A DNA stretch of 64,000 bases from Amycolatopsis nalaikhensis (GCF_030264295.1 NZ_CP127173.1:7695501-7759500), one strand, 5' to 3'. Numbered from the stretch's first letter, positions 24,079 to 33,122 are shown. Notes: generated by a model from the letters alone, not told the origin. Made by a program: numbers and translations.

Positions 24079-26019
24079 TCACGTCCGGGCGAGCAGCGGG
24101 ATCCGCCCGCCGGCGAGCACGGCCTCGACCTGGCGCTCGGACAGCCGGTGCGTCACGCGGTACTCCTCGTCCCTGGTGGTGTTGCGGACGGTCAGTTCGC
24201 CGCCGCCGAGGGCGTCGCGCAGGCCGTCGAGGACCAGCGTGTCGCCGGCGGAGATCCGCCCCCGGTCGCCTTCGTCGGCGAACTCGAGCGGGAGGACGCC
24301 GAAGTTCACCAGGTTCTGCCCGTGGATCCGGGCGAAGGACACCGCGAGGACCGCGCGCAGGCCGAGGTGGCGGGTGGTGATGGCGGCGTGCTCCCGCGAC
24401 GAGCCCTGTCCGTAGTTCGAGCCGGCGACGACGAAGTGCGCGCCGGTCTCGGCGGCCCGCCGCGGGTAGTCCTCGTCGATGCGGGTGAAGGTGAACTCGG
24501 CGAGCTTGGGGATGTTCGACCGGAACGGCAGGGCGCGGGCCCCGGCGGGGGAGATCTCGTCGGTGGAGACGTCGTCGCCGACCACGAGCAGCACCGGGGC
24601 CTCCAGGCGGTCGGGCAGGGCGTCGAACTCGGGCAGGCCGGAGATGTTCGGCCCCTTCACCAGCTCCTCGCGGGCCGCCTCCTCGGCCGGCAGCGGTTCG
24701 GCGAGCATCCCGGTGTTGACCGCCGAGCGCGCGGGCGGGGTCAGGTCCGGGTGGGCGAGGTCGTGGTCGGCGGCGTAGCCGCGCGGGTCGGTGAGGACGC
24801 CGGTGAGCGCCGAGGCCGCGGCCGTCTCCGGCGAGCACAGCCAGACGGCGTCGTCGGTGGTGCCCGAGCGGCCGGGGAAGTTGCGCGGGAACGTCCGCAG
24901 CGACGTCTGGCCGGGCGCCGGGGCCTGGCCCATCCCGATGCAGCCGAGGCACCCGGTCTGGTGGATCCGGGCGCCCGCGGCGACGAGGTCGGCGACGTGC
25001 CCGGCCCGGGTCAGGTCGACGAGGATCTGCCGGGACGTCGGGTTGACGTCGAAGCTGACGGAGTCCGCGGTCTGGCGGCCCTTGACGATCGCGGCCGCGA
25101 CGGCGAAGTCGCGGAAGCCGGGGTTCGCCGACGAGCCCAGCACGACCTGGTCGACCGGCGTCCCGGCGGCTTCGCGGACCGGGACGACGTTGCCCGGCGA
25201 CGACGGCTTCGCGACCAGCGGTTCGAGCGAGCCCAGGTCGATCTCGTCCTCGACGTCGTAGGTCGCGCCCTCGTCGGCGGCCAGCTCGGTGAAGTCGGCT
25301 TCGCGGTCCTCGGCCCGCAGGAAGGCGCGGACGGCGTCGTCGGCCGGGAAGACCGTCGCGGTGGCGCCGAGCTCGGCACCCATGTTCGCGATGACGTGCC
25401 GGTCCATCGCGGTGAGCCCGGCCAGGCCGGGACCGTGGTACTCGAGGATCCGGTGCACCCCGCCGCGCACGCCGTGGCGGCGCAGCAGCTCCAGGATGAC
25501 GTCCTTCGCCGACACCCACTCCGGCAGCGACCCGGTCAGCCGGACGCCCCAGATCTCCGGCATCCGCAGGTGGAGCGGCTCGCCCGCGATCGCGAGGGCG
25601 ACCTCGAGGCCGCCGACGCCGATCGCCAGCATGCCCAGCGAGCCACCGGCGCAGGTGTGCGAGTCCGACCCGGCCAGCGTCCGGCCCGGCTTGCCGAACC
25701 GCTGCATGTGCGTCGGGTGCGAAACGCCGTTGCCCGCCTTGGAGAACCACAGCCCGTACCGGCGGCAGGCCGAGCGGAGGAACGCGTGGTCCTCGGCGTT
25801 CTTCTCATCGGCCTGGAGCAGGTTGTGGTCGACGTACTGGACGCTCACCTCGGTCTTCGCCCGGTCCAGGCCGAGCGCCTCCAGCTCCTGCATGACCAGC
25901 GTGCCGGTGGCGTCCTGGGTGAGCGTCTGGTCGACGCGCAGGCCGATTTCGTGACCGGCCACCGGCTCGCCGTCGACCAGGTGGTCGTCGATCAGCTTCC
26001 GCGCGAGCGTCCGGGCCAT
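24079..26019 (-). CDS. Aconitate hydratase, Aquifex/mitochondrial-like type
   Basis: 646 aa, shorter than the ~930-aa AcnA that runs the actinobacterial TCA cycle, and matching the Aquifex-type aconitase subfamily. The [4Fe-4S] cysteines are visible in GSDSHTCAGG and in GCLGCIGMG (CxxC), and the C-terminal swivel domain has VVAGSNYGQGSSREHAAI with the substrate-binding SSRE loop. It interconverts citrate and isocitrate or a related hydroxyacid. It is probably a second aconitase for stress, given its GGGTAA promoter, which overlaps the promoter of the divergent LLM enzyme. Confidence 0.85.
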   Translation of the reverse strand: MARTLARKLIDDHLVDGEPVAGHEIGLRVDQTLTQDATGTLVMQELEALGLDRAKTEVSVQYVDHNLLQADEKNAEDHAFLRSACRRYGLWFSKAGNGVSHPTHMQRFGKPGRTLAGSDSHTCAGGSLGMLAIGVGGLEVALAIAGEPLHLRMPEIWGVRLTGSLPEWVSAKDVILELLRRHGVRGGVHRILEYHGPGLAGLTAMDRHVIANMGAELGATATVFPADDAVRAFLRAEDREADFTELAADEGATYDVEDEIDLGSLEPLVAKPSSPGNVVPVREAAGTPVDQVVLGSSANPGFRDFAVAAAIVKGRQTADSVSFDVNPTSRQILVDLTRAGHVADLVAAGARIHQTGCLGCIGMGQAPAPGQTSLRTFPRNFPGRSGTTDDAVWLCSPETAAASALTGVLTDPRGYAADHDLAHPDLTPPARSAVNTGMLAEPLPAEEAAREELVKGPNISGLPEFDALPDRLEAPVLLVVGDDVSTDEISPAGARALPFRSNIPKLAEFTFTRIDEDYPRRAAETGAHFVVAGSNYGQGSSREHAAITTRHLGLRAVLAVSFARIHGQNLVNFGVLPLEFADEGDRGRISAGDTLVLDGLRDALGGGELTVRNTTRDEEYRVTHRLSERQVEAVLAGGRIPLLART

Positions 26020-26027
26020 GACGGCCG

Positions 26028-26054
26028 GTTACCCACGGCGCGGGGCGGGTATGC
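26028..26054. promoter_or_regulatory. Two superimposed divergent SigB/SigF-type promoters
   Basis: Plus strand: GTTA (26028-26031), 15 bp, GGGTAT (26047-26052) for the LLM gene. Minus strand: GCAT (26051-26054), 16 bp, GGGTAA (26029-26034) for the aconitase. The -10 of each overlaps the -35 of the other. Confidence 0.65.
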
Positions 26055-26081
26055 GGGGAGCTGACGCGAGAGGAGGCGCCG

Positions 26082-27044
26082 ATGCGGATCGGCTACACCC
26101 TGATGACCGAGCAGGCGGGCCCGAACGACCTCGTCCGGTTCGCCGCCGAGGCGGAACACGCCGGCTTCGACTTCGAGGTGATGAGCGACCACTATTCGCC
26201 GTGGCTGGCCGAGCAGGGCCACTCGCCCTACGCCTGGAGCGTGCTGGGCGCGGTTACCCAGAGCACCGAGCGCGCCGAGCTGATGACCTTCGTGACCTGC
26301 CCGACCATGCGCTACCACCCGGCGGTGGTGGCGCAGAAGGCGGCGACCGTGCAGGCCCTGTCGGGCGGCCGGTTCACCCTCGGGCTCGGCGCCGGGGAGA
26401 ACCTCAACGAGCACGTCGTCGGCCGCGGCTGGCCGCCGGCGAACGTCCGCCACGACATGCTCGCCGAGGCCGTCCAGATCATCGGCGGGCTCTTCGACGG
26501 CGGCTACTTCGACTACGAGGGCAAGCACTTCCGCGTCGACTCCGCGAAGCTGTGGGACCTGCCGGAGAAGCGGACGCCGATCGGGATCGCCGTGTCCGGT
26601 TCGCAGTCGGTCAAGCGGTTCGCGCCGGTCGCCGACGCGATGATCGCCGTCGAACCGAAGGTGGAGCTGGCGCAGGAGTGGGACGCGACGAAGCTCGGCC
26701 CGCCGTCGCGCAAGATCGCCCAGCTGCCGGTGTCGTGGGGCCCCGACCGGGAGGCCGCGGTGAAGCGGGCGCACGAGCAGTTCCGCTGGTTCGCCGGCGG
26801 CTGGAAGGTCAACGCCGAGCTGCCGGGGCCGTCCGGGTTCGCCGGGGCGACGCAGTTCGTCCGCGAGGACGACGTCGCCGGCTCGATCGCCTGCGGCCCG
26901 GACGTCGAGCCGATCGTCGAGGGCGTGCGCGAGTTCGAGAAGGCGGGCTTCACCGACGTCGCGCTGATCCAGATCGGCGGTGACCAGCAGGACGGCTTCC
27001 TGGACTTCGCCGAAAAGGAGCTGCTCCCGGCCCTGCGGGAGTAG
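26082..27044 (+). CDS. F420-dependent LLM-class oxidoreductase (TIGR03557 type)
   Basis: 320 aa. Luciferase-like TIM barrel of the F420-dependent glucose-6-phosphate dehydrogenase-like branch: MRIGYTLMTEQAGPNDLV at the start, DFEVMSDHYSPWLAEQGHSP, then LSGGRFTLGLGAGENLNEHV. The substrate is unknown. AGGAGG precedes the ATG at 26082. It is divergent from the aconitase, and the two promoters share the same 27 bp, so they may be expressed alternately. F420 use suggests a role in redox homeostasis or quinone detoxification, inferred only from family. Confidence 0.88.
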   Translation: MRIGYTLMTEQAGPNDLVRFAAEAEHAGFDFEVMSDHYSPWLAEQGHSPYAWSVLGAVTQSTERAELMTFVTCPTMRYHPAVVAQKAATVQALSGGRFTLGLGAGENLNEHVVGRGWPPANVRHDMLAEAVQIIGGLFDGGYFDYEGKHFRVDSAKLWDLPEKRTPIGIAVSGSQSVKRFAPVADAMIAVEPKVELAQEWDATKLGPPSRKIAQLPVSWGPDREAAVKRAHEQFRWFAGGWKVNAELPGPSGFAGATQFVREDDVAGSIACGPDVEPIVEGVREFEKAGFTDVALIQIGGDQQDGFLDFAEKELLPALRE

Positions 27045-27127
27045 TTTCACCCGTTCGGGGTAGGGCCATCGCGAGCGATCAGGGGTATTACGCGCAGTAC
27101 GGGACAATCCAGCGGCGGGAGTTGCGG

Positions 27128-28888
27128 ATGACCGACGTGAAGCCGGAGCCGACCCTTCGAGCGGTGCCACTGGCCGTGGCGCGGCGCGGGCCGAAGGGCG
27201 GGACGCTGCTCGCGCTGTTCCGCACCACCGACCCGAAGCAGATCGGCATCCTGTACCTGGTGACGTCGTTCGGCTTCTTCATGGCCGGCGGCGCGATGGC
27301 CCTGCTGATGCGCGGCGAGCTGGCCCGGCCGGGACTGCAGTTCCTCTCCCAGGAGCAGTACAACCAGCTGTTCACCATGCACGGCACGATCATGCTGCTG
27401 CTCTACGCCACCCCGAACCTGTTCGCGTTCGCCAACTACATCCTGCCGCTGCAGATCGGCGCGCCCGACGTCGCCTTCCCGCGGCTGAACGCGTTCGCCT
27501 ACTGGCTCTACCTGTTCGGCGGGCTGATCGTGATCAGCTCGTTCCTCACCCCGGGCGGCGCGCCGGACTTCGGCTGGACGGCCTACACGCCGCTGTCCAA
27601 CGCCGTCCACTCGCCGGGCATCGGCGGCGACCTGTGGATCATGGGCCTGATCGTGTCCGGCCTCGGCACGATCCTCGGCGGCGTCAACATGATCACCACG
27701 ATCGTGTGCCTGCGCGCGCCCGGGATGACGATGTTCCGGATGCCGCTGTTCACCTGGAACATCCTGTTCACCGCCGTCCTGATCCTGCTGGCGTTCCCGA
27801 TCCTCACGGCCGCGTTGTTCGGCCTCGAGGCGGACCGGCGGCTCGGGGCGCACGTGTTCGACCCCCAGAACGGCGGGGCGATCATGTTCCAGCACCTGTT
27901 CTGGTTCTTCGGACACCCCGAGGTCTACATCGTCGCCCTGCCGTACTTCGGGATCATCACCGAGATCGTGCCGGTGTTCAGCCGGAAACCGCTGTACGGC
28001 TACCGGCTGATGGTGTTCGCGACGGTCGGGATCACGGGGCTGTCGGCGGTGGTGTGGGCGCACCACATGTTCGCCACCGGCGCGGTGCTGCTGCCGTTCT
28101 TCTCGATCATGACGTTCCTCATCGCGGTGCCGACCGGGATCAAGTTCTTCAACTGGATCGGCACGATGTGGAAGGGGCAGCTCACCTTCGAGACGCCGAT
28201 GCTGTGGTCCATCGGCTTCATGGTGACGTTCCTGTTCGGCGGGCTCACCGGGGTGCTCCTGGCGTCCCCGCCGATCGACTTCCACGTCACCGATTCGTAC
28301 TTCGTCGTCGCGCACTTCCACTACGTGCTGTTCGGCACGATCGTGTTCGCCACCTTCGCGGGCATCTACTTCTGGTTCCCGAAGATGACCGGCCGGATGC
28401 TCGACGAGGGCCTCGGCAAGTGGCACTTCTGGACGACGTTCATCGGCTTCCACACGACGTTCCTGATCCAGCACTGGCTGGGCGACATGGGCATGCCGCG
28501 CCGGTACGCCGACTACCTGTCCACGGACGGGTTCACCGTGCTGAACACGATCTCGACGATCGGCGCGTTCATCCTGGGCGCGTCGACGCTGCCGTTCATC
28601 TGGAACGTGGTGAAGAGCTACCGCTACGGCGAGCAGGTGCTGGTCGACGACCCGTGGGGGTTCGGCAACTCCCTCGAATGGGCGACGACGTGCCCGCCGC
28701 CGCGGCACAACTTCCTCGACCTCCCGAGGATCCGCTCCGAGCGCCCGGCGTTCGAGCTGCACCACCCGGAGGTCGTCGACCGGCTGAAGGAGGAGCGGTA
28801 CGTGCGGTCCAAGCGGGCACTGGCGCGGGAGAAGGACATGCCGCGCTCGCGCGGCAAGCACGCGGGGACGGCGGGCTCGGCTCGCTGA
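27128..28888 (+). CDS. ctaD: Cytochrome c oxidase subunit I (aa3-type)
   Basis: 586 aa, 12 membrane helices. Haem and copper ligands are visible: His in MHGTIMLLLY, the HPEVY pair in FFGHPEVYIVALPYFG, the HH copper ligands in VWAHHMF, and VVAHFHYVLFG near helix X. It reduces O2 to water in the cytoplasmic membrane. GGGAG lies 6 bp before the ATG at 27128 (a TTG lies 6 bp upstream). No other oxidase subunit is nearby, as is common for ctaD in actinobacteria, and it may be an alternative copy. Confidence 0.95.
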   Translation: MTDVKPEPTLRAVPLAVARRGPKGGTLLALFRTTDPKQIGILYLVTSFGFFMAGGAMALLMRGELARPGLQFLSQEQYNQLFTMHGTIMLLLYATPNLFAFANYILPLQIGAPDVAFPRLNAFAYWLYLFGGLIVISSFLTPGGAPDFGWTAYTPLSNAVHSPGIGGDLWIMGLIVSGLGTILGGVNMITTIVCLRAPGMTMFRMPLFTWNILFTAVLILLAFPILTAALFGLEADRRLGAHVFDPQNGGAIMFQHLFWFFGHPEVYIVALPYFGIITEIVPVFSRKPLYGYRLMVFATVGITGLSAVVWAHHMFATGAVLLPFFSIMTFLIAVPTGIKFFNWIGTMWKGQLTFETPMLWSIGFMVTFLFGGLTGVLLASPPIDFHVTDSYFVVAHFHYVLFGTIVFATFAGIYFWFPKMTGRMLDEGLGKWHFWTTFIGFHTTFLIQHWLGDMGMPRRYADYLSTDGFTVLNTISTIGAFILGASTLPFIWNVVKSYRYGEQVLVDDPWGFGNSLEWATTCPPPRHNFLDLPRIRSERPAFELHHPEVVDRLKEERYVRSKRALAREKDMPRSRGKHAGTAGSAR

Positions 28889-29119
28889 GCGAGGTCGGGC
28901 GGGCGCTCGGCCTGGTTCTTGCGCGGGGGAGTGGTGCTTGGCGGGCTCGGTGGGTCGCGGTCTCAGGCGGGTGCGCGCTCGGCGCCGCGCGGTGGCGCTC
29001 GTCGGCCGCGGGGCCCAGCTCTCAGGTGGGCGGGGGCCGCTCGCTGAGCCTGGGCGGGCGGGGCTAGCGTGTTTCCGCGCGCGGCAGCGGCGCTCGCAAG
29101 CTCCGACCTGCCCTCGCCC

Positions 29120-29485
29120 TCACGCAGGCGCGGGCTCGGCGCGCTTCTCGGCGCAGCGGAGGCGCTCGTCCGCCCCGGTCACCTCGAGCGCGCGCCGGAC
29201 CATCGGGTTGGGGCCGGTGACCACCAGCAGCTCGGTGCCGCATTGCTCGGCCCGCATCGCCGCGTGGACCAGCACGCGGACCCCGGCCACGCCGAGGAAG
29301 TCCACTTCGGACAGATCGAGGACGAGCCGCTCCGGCGTCGCCCACAGGCGGTCCGACACCATCCTCGCCAGGTCGGGTGCCGTCGCGCTGTCGAGGTCGC
29401 CGCGGACGGTGACCAGGACCGCGTGCGGGGCGGGCCACGTCGTGCGCAGCCGGAGGCCGGGGTGTCGTGCGCGGAGGAGGGTCAT
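29120..29485 (-). CDS. STAS-domain protein (anti-sigma factor antagonist-like)
   Basis: 121 aa. STAS domain with VLVTVRGDLDSATAPDLARMV and LVLDLSEVDFLGVAGVRVLVHA. As in the other STAS protein, the SpoIIAA phosphoserine position is Ala (VAGV), and here no nearby Ser remains, so regulation by phosphorylation is doubtful. ATG at 29485 is chosen because GGAGGAGG precedes it. The 230 bp downstream (28889-29119) are GC-rich and non-coding. A link to the RsbW-like kinase at 23.2 kb is possible but unproven. Confidence 0.78.
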   Translation of the reverse strand: MTLLRARHPGLRLRTTWPAPHAVLVTVRGDLDSATAPDLARMVSDRLWATPERLVLDLSEVDFLGVAGVRVLVHAAMRAEQCGTELLVVTGPNPMVRRALEVTGADERLRCAEKRAEPAPA

Positions 29486-29782
29486 GGCCGTTCGCCACCG
29501 TTCCGTGCGGCGCCCGGGGCACCGCGCTCTCGAGGGGGTCGAGGCCGGCTGCTGGGCTGAACCGTCACCCGAGCCTAACCGCGCTCGCACCGGTCGCAAC
29601 CGACGTTGCTCCGAATGGGCGGCCCGCCGCGCCGCGGTGGTGACCGCTTGTGCCCGCCCTGACCGGGATGCAGTAATCTCGCGCCGGACCCGTTAAAGCG
29701 CTAGCGGCCCACTGGTGGGCGCGCGCCCTGGGTCCTTCCCCGGTCCAATGCGCCCTGAGGAACGGAAGAGGGGCGTTTCTGG

Positions 29783-30508
29783 ATGACGGGCGGCCATGAG
29801 CAGCTCACCGCGCGGCTGGACGAGGTCACGGTCGCGATGGAGTCGCTGACCGCGATGCTCGACACCGAGCTCGATCTCGGCCAGATGCTGCAGGCGGTGT
29901 GCGACCACGTGGTGCAGGTGGTGCCGGGGGCCGACATGGCGAGCATCACGCTGGTGCGCGAAGGCGTCCCGGAAACGGTGGCCAGCACCGACCAGCGGGC
30001 GGTGAACTTCGACCGCGAGCAGTACCGGATCGGGGACGGCCCCTGCCTGCGCGCGGCCGAGACCGGGCAGCCGGTGCGGGTCGGCGTCGGCGCGGTCGGA
30101 GACCTGTGGCCGCAGTTCGTGTCCTCGGCCGAGCAGCTGGGCGTGGCGAGCTTCCTCGCCGCGCCGCTGACCGTGGACGAGGACATGTCGGGCGCGGTGA
30201 ACCTGTTCGGCTTCGGCGAGCACGGCTTCAGCGAACTGGGTACGAAGATCCTGGAGCTGTACACCGCGACGGTGGTGTTCGGCCTCCGCAGCGCCCGCCG
30301 CTACTTCGCCGCGCGCGAGCTGGTCGACCAGCTCAACCGGGCCCTGGAGACCCGCGCGGTGATCGACCAGGCCAAGGGGATCCTGATGGCGGCGCACCGG
30401 ATCACGGCCGAGGAGGCCTTCCAGCGCCTGGTCAAGCGCTCCCAGGACGGCAACCGCAAGCTGCACGAGGTGGCGGCGGAGTTCGTGGCGGCGGTGGCGA
30501 CGACCTGA
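29783..30508 (+). CDS. GAF-ANTAR regulator
   Basis: 241 aa. GAF domain (residues about 25-165, with RIGDGPCLRAAETGQPV) and C-terminal ANTAR domain (VIDQAKGILMAAHRITAEEAFQRLVKRSQ then KLHEVA). It is likely an RNA-binding antiterminator that responds to a small ligand or redox state. Same architecture as the protein at 19.3-20.2 kb, but clearly diverged. Its stop codon lies inside the first copy of a dispersed repeat that begins at 30505. Confidence 0.85.
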   Translation: MTGGHEQLTARLDEVTVAMESLTAMLDTELDLGQMLQAVCDHVVQVVPGADMASITLVREGVPETVASTDQRAVNFDREQYRIGDGPCLRAAETGQPVRVGVGAVGDLWPQFVSSAEQLGVASFLAAPLTVDEDMSGAVNLFGFGEHGFSELGTKILELYTATVVFGLRSARRYFAARELVDQLNRALETRAVIDQAKGILMAAHRITAEEAFQRLVKRSQDGNRKLHEVAAEFVAAVATT

Positions 30509-30581
30509 AGGGGACTTTCCTGGCATCACATGCGCTGAAGGGGACTTTCCTCGCGTCAGATGCACTGAACGTCCCCTTCAG
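30505..30581. repeat. CTGAAGGGGACTTTCCT dispersed repeat cluster
   Basis: Two direct 17-bp copies (30505-30521 and 30535-30551) and a partial inverted copy (GTCCCCTTCAG, 30571-30581) follow the GAF-ANTAR gene. The same unit occurs at 44887-44963. It can fold into hairpins and may act as terminator for both convergent genes. Confidence 0.8.
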
Positions 30582-30587
30582 CCCGCG

Positions 30588-30797
30588 TTAGCCGGCCGGT
30601 ACCTCGTCCGGGGGTGACTCGGTCTCGGCCACCGCGTCCGGGCGGTGCCGGCTGCGCTGGCACGTCGTGCAGATCAGCGTGCGGCCCAGCACCTTGCCGT
30701 CGTCGGCGACGACCTGGGCGACGTGCATCGTCTGGAAGCCGCAGACCTCGCACGGCAGCGAGCCGTCCTCGCGGCTGATGCGGATCTGGGTGCCCAT
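30588..30797 (-). CDS. Small zinc-ribbon-like protein
   Basis: 69 aa. Two CxxC pairs (LPCEVCGFQ and LICTTCQRS) about 30 residues apart suggest one zinc ribbon; the C-terminus is acidic. ATG at 30797 chosen because CAGGAGG lies just upstream; upstream in-frame starts lack a ribosome site. Function unknown; such small ribbons often bind nucleic acid or are parts of larger complexes. It is divergent from the NHEJ operon. Confidence 0.65.
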   Translation of the reverse strand: MGTQIRISREDGSLPCEVCGFQTMHVAQVVADDGKVLGRTLICTTCQRSRHRPDAVAETESPPDEVPAG

Positions 30798-30916
30798 CCG
30801 GCCTCCTGGTGTGACGTGGGTCTCACCTACCATGCCCGTTCCGAGGCCGGAACCGGCCGAATTCACTCATTCGGCCTAACGTCCGGCGTCTCCTGGTCAC
30901 CATCGGGGCCTCTTGT

Positions 30917-30940
30917 GTTTCGTGCAGTGATCCGGGGTAA
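30917..30940 (+). promoter_or_regulatory. SigB/SigF-type promoter of the NHEJ operon
   Basis: GTTT (30917-30920), 14-bp spacer, GGGTAA (30935-30940), 44 bp before the first ATG. Confidence 0.65.
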
Positions 30941-30984
30941 CCAGCCGTCGAAGGGTTCACGGGGAGTACCGGAGGGGAGCCGAG

Positions 30985-31182
30985 ATGCGAGACAAGCGGA
31001 ACGACCTGCGGCCGGTGGCGGACCTCCTGCTGGACGGCGGGGACTCACCGGAGCAGGCGCGCACCCGGCGCAAGGCCGCGCTGGCCGTCGCGGCGCGGGC
31101 GGCGGACGCCGACGACTGCGCGCAGCTGCTGGAGATGCTGGGCCTGCACCGCGGCGGCGACCGCGGCAGCGAAGTCGCCTGA
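30985..31182 (+). CDS. Small hypothetical protein leading the Ku operon
   Basis: 65 aa, charged and helical (DLRPVADLLLDGGDSPEQAR, then ALAVAARAADADDCAQLLEML). No family recognised. GGAGGGGAG precedes the ATG at ideal spacing and the Ku gene starts 24 bp after its stop, so it is very likely translated and cotranscribed. Its position suggests an accessory or regulatory part in end joining, but the sequence itself shows no motif. Confidence 0.6.
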   Translation: MRDKRNDLRPVADLLLDGGDSPEQARTRRKAALAVAARAADADDCAQLLEMLGLHRGGDRGSEVA

Positions 31183-31206
31183 CCGGCGGCAGGCGAGGAG
31201 GTCGAC

Positions 31207-32133
31207 ATGGCCAGGCCCGTCTGGAGCGGGGCGCTCAGCCTGGGGTTGGTCACCGTCCCGGTGGAGCTGTACCCGGCGGTGGCGGACCACACGATCCACT
31301 TCCACCAGTTCGAACGCGGGACCTCGGACCGGATCCGCAACCGCCGCGTCAACGAGCGGACCGGCGAAGAGGTGGACAAGGACGAGATCGTCAAGGGCTA
31401 CGACCTCGGTGGCGGCGACCACGTGCTCGTCGAGCCGGACGAGCTGGACGAGATCGCGCCCGAGCGGTCGCGGCGGATCGACATCGAGCAGTTCGTCGAG
31501 CTGGACGAGATCGACCCGTGGTTCTTCGACAAGACGTACTGGCTGAAGCCGGCCAAAGAGGACTTCGCCAAGGCGTACGGCCTGCTGCTGCAGGCCATGG
31601 ACCGCAGCGAGAAGGCCGGGGTCGCCAAGTTCGTGCTGCGCGGCAAGGAATACCTCTGCGCGGTGCGCGCGGGCGAAGACGTCATGGTGCTCAACACCCT
31701 CCACTTCGCCGCCGACCTGCGGAAGCCGAAGGACGTCATGGGCGGGCTGCCGAAGCTGCCGAAAGCGCGGCCGAAGGAGCTCGACATGGCGCTCGCGCTG
31801 GTCGACGAGATGACCGCGCCGTGGAAGCCCGAGGACTTCCGCGACGAGTACTCCGGCCGCGTCGAAAAGCTGATCAAGGCGAAGAAGGCGGGCAAGGAGA
31901 TCACGCACGAGGAGGAGCCGGAGCCCTCGGCCGACGTCGTCGACCTGTTCGAGGCGCTCTCGCGCAGCGTGAAGAACCGCAAGGGCGGCGGCGGGGCGAA
32001 GAAGCAGGAGAAGCGGCAGGACCTCGGTGACCTGTCGAAGTCCGATTTGGACAAGCTGGCCCGCGAGCAGGGTGTGAAGGGGCGGTCGAAGATGACGCGC
32101 GCCCAGCTGGAGAAGGCGCTCAAGGCGTCCTGA
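31207..32133 (+). CDS. ku: Ku protein (non-homologous end joining)
   Basis: 308 aa. Bacterial Ku homodimer forms a ring around broken DNA ends and recruits the ligase. Core blocks: MARPVWSGALSLGLVTVPVEL at the start, VVKGYD-like EIVKGYDLGGGDHVLVEPDELD, FFDKTYWLKP and MVLNTLHFA. After residue 230 comes a Lys-rich tail with a Rho-N/SAP-like end (LSKSDLDKLAREQGVKGRSK) that also appears in the 109-aa protein at 23.7 kb. Followed 17 bp later by the ligase and then the polymerase gene. Confidence 0.95.
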   Translation: MARPVWSGALSLGLVTVPVELYPAVADHTIHFHQFERGTSDRIRNRRVNERTGEEVDKDEIVKGYDLGGGDHVLVEPDELDEIAPERSRRIDIEQFVELDEIDPWFFDKTYWLKPAKEDFAKAYGLLLQAMDRSEKAGVAKFVLRGKEYLCAVRAGEDVMVLNTLHFAADLRKPKDVMGGLPKLPKARPKELDMALALVDEMTAPWKPEDFRDEYSGRVEKLIKAKKAGKEITHEEEPEPSADVVDLFEALSRSVKNRKGGGGAKKQEKRQDLGDLSKSDLDKLAREQGVKGRSKMTRAQLEKALKAS

Positions 32134-32150
32134 CCGACGTGAGAGGAACC

Positions 32151-33122
32151 ATGGCGGATCACCGACCGGGACCTCGGCTGAACGGGCCCGGCTGGCGCGA
32201 GCCGACGCTGGCCACCCTCACCGATCGCCGGTTCTCCGACGAGGACTGGATCTTCGAGCGCAAGCTGGACGGCGTCCGGGCGATCTGCGTACGCGACTCG
32301 GGCACGCCGACGCTCTACTCGCGCAACCACAAGGTGATGGACAACGCCTACCCGGAGATCGTCGAAGCCCTCGCGGCGCAAGGTGGACCGCGGTTCGTCG
32401 CCGACGGCGAGATCGTGGCGTTCGACGGTGACGACACCAGCTTCGCCGCGCTGCAGCCGCGGATCCACGTGAGTGACCCGGATCGCGCCCGCGCGACCGG
32501 CGTCCGCGTCTACTACTACCTGTTCGACCTCCTCTACTACGACGAGCACGACACGACCGCACTGCCGCTGCGGCAGCGGAAGGCGTTGCTGCGCGACGCG
32601 TTCGACTTCGAAGACCCGCTCCGGCTGTCGGCGCACCGGAACGCCGAGGGCGAGAAGTTCTACGAGGAGGCCTGCCGCCGCGGGTGGGAGGGTGTCATCG
32701 CCAAACGTGCCGACGCGCCGTACCACCACGGCCGGTCACCCGACTGGCTGAAGTTCAAGTGCGCCCAGGGCCAGGAGCTGGTCATCGGCGGGTTCACCGA
32801 CCCGCAGGGCGCCCGCCACGGCTTCGGCGCCCTGCTGCTCGGCTATCACGAGGACGGCGGCCTGAAGTACGCCGGCAAGGTCGGCACCGGCTTCGACGAG
32901 AAGCTCCTGGCGTCGCTGCACGCGCAGCTGCGGAAGCGGGAGACGCGGAGCTCGCCGTTCGCCGGACCGGTGAAGGAGCGCGGCGCGCACTGGGTCCGGC
33001 CGGAACTGGTGGCGCAGATCGACTTCTCGGAGTGGACGCGTGACGGGCGGCTGCGGCACCCGCGGTTCGCCGGGCTGCGCGAGGACAAGAAGGCGGCGGA
33101 CGTCGTACGGGAGCGAGCGTGA
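32151..33122 (+). CDS. ATP-dependent DNA ligase (LigD-type ligase domain, stand-alone)
   Basis: 323 aa. Nucleotidyltransferase domain with the adenylated lysine K38 in FERKLDGVRA (motif I), motif III YYYLFDLLYY, motif IV WEGVIAKRAD and motif V WLKFKC, followed by an OB fold. It seals breaks held by Ku. In many actinobacteria the ligase, polymerase and nuclease are one LigD chain; here ligase and polymerase are separate genes and no nuclease domain is seen. ATG at 32151 has GAGAGGA 4 bp upstream; a GTG 12 bp earlier is in frame. Confidence 0.9.
   Translation: MADHRPGPRLNGPGWREPTLATLTDRRFSDEDWIFERKLDGVRAICVRDSGTPTLYSRNHKVMDNAYPEIVEALAAQGGPRFVADGEIVAFDGDDTSFAALQPRIHVSDPDRARATGVRVYYYLFDLLYYDEHDTTALPLRQRKALLRDAFDFEDPLRLSAHRNAEGEKFYEEACRRGWEGVIAKRADAPYHHGRSPDWLKFKCAQGQELVIGGFTDPQGARHGFGALLLGYHEDGGLKYAGKVGTGFDEKLLASLHAQLRKRETRSSPFAGPVKERGAHWVRPELVAQIDFSEWTRDGRLRHPRFAGLREDKKAADVVRERA

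Noticed and set aside
27045..27127. GGGTAG upstream of ctaD as a further stress promoter
   Set aside because: The only GTTT lies 10 bp away, too close for the -35, so the pair does not fit the consensus.
28889..29119. Open frames through the GC-rich stretch after ctaD
   Set aside because: Composition is low-complexity with no ribosome site or domain; treated as non-coding.
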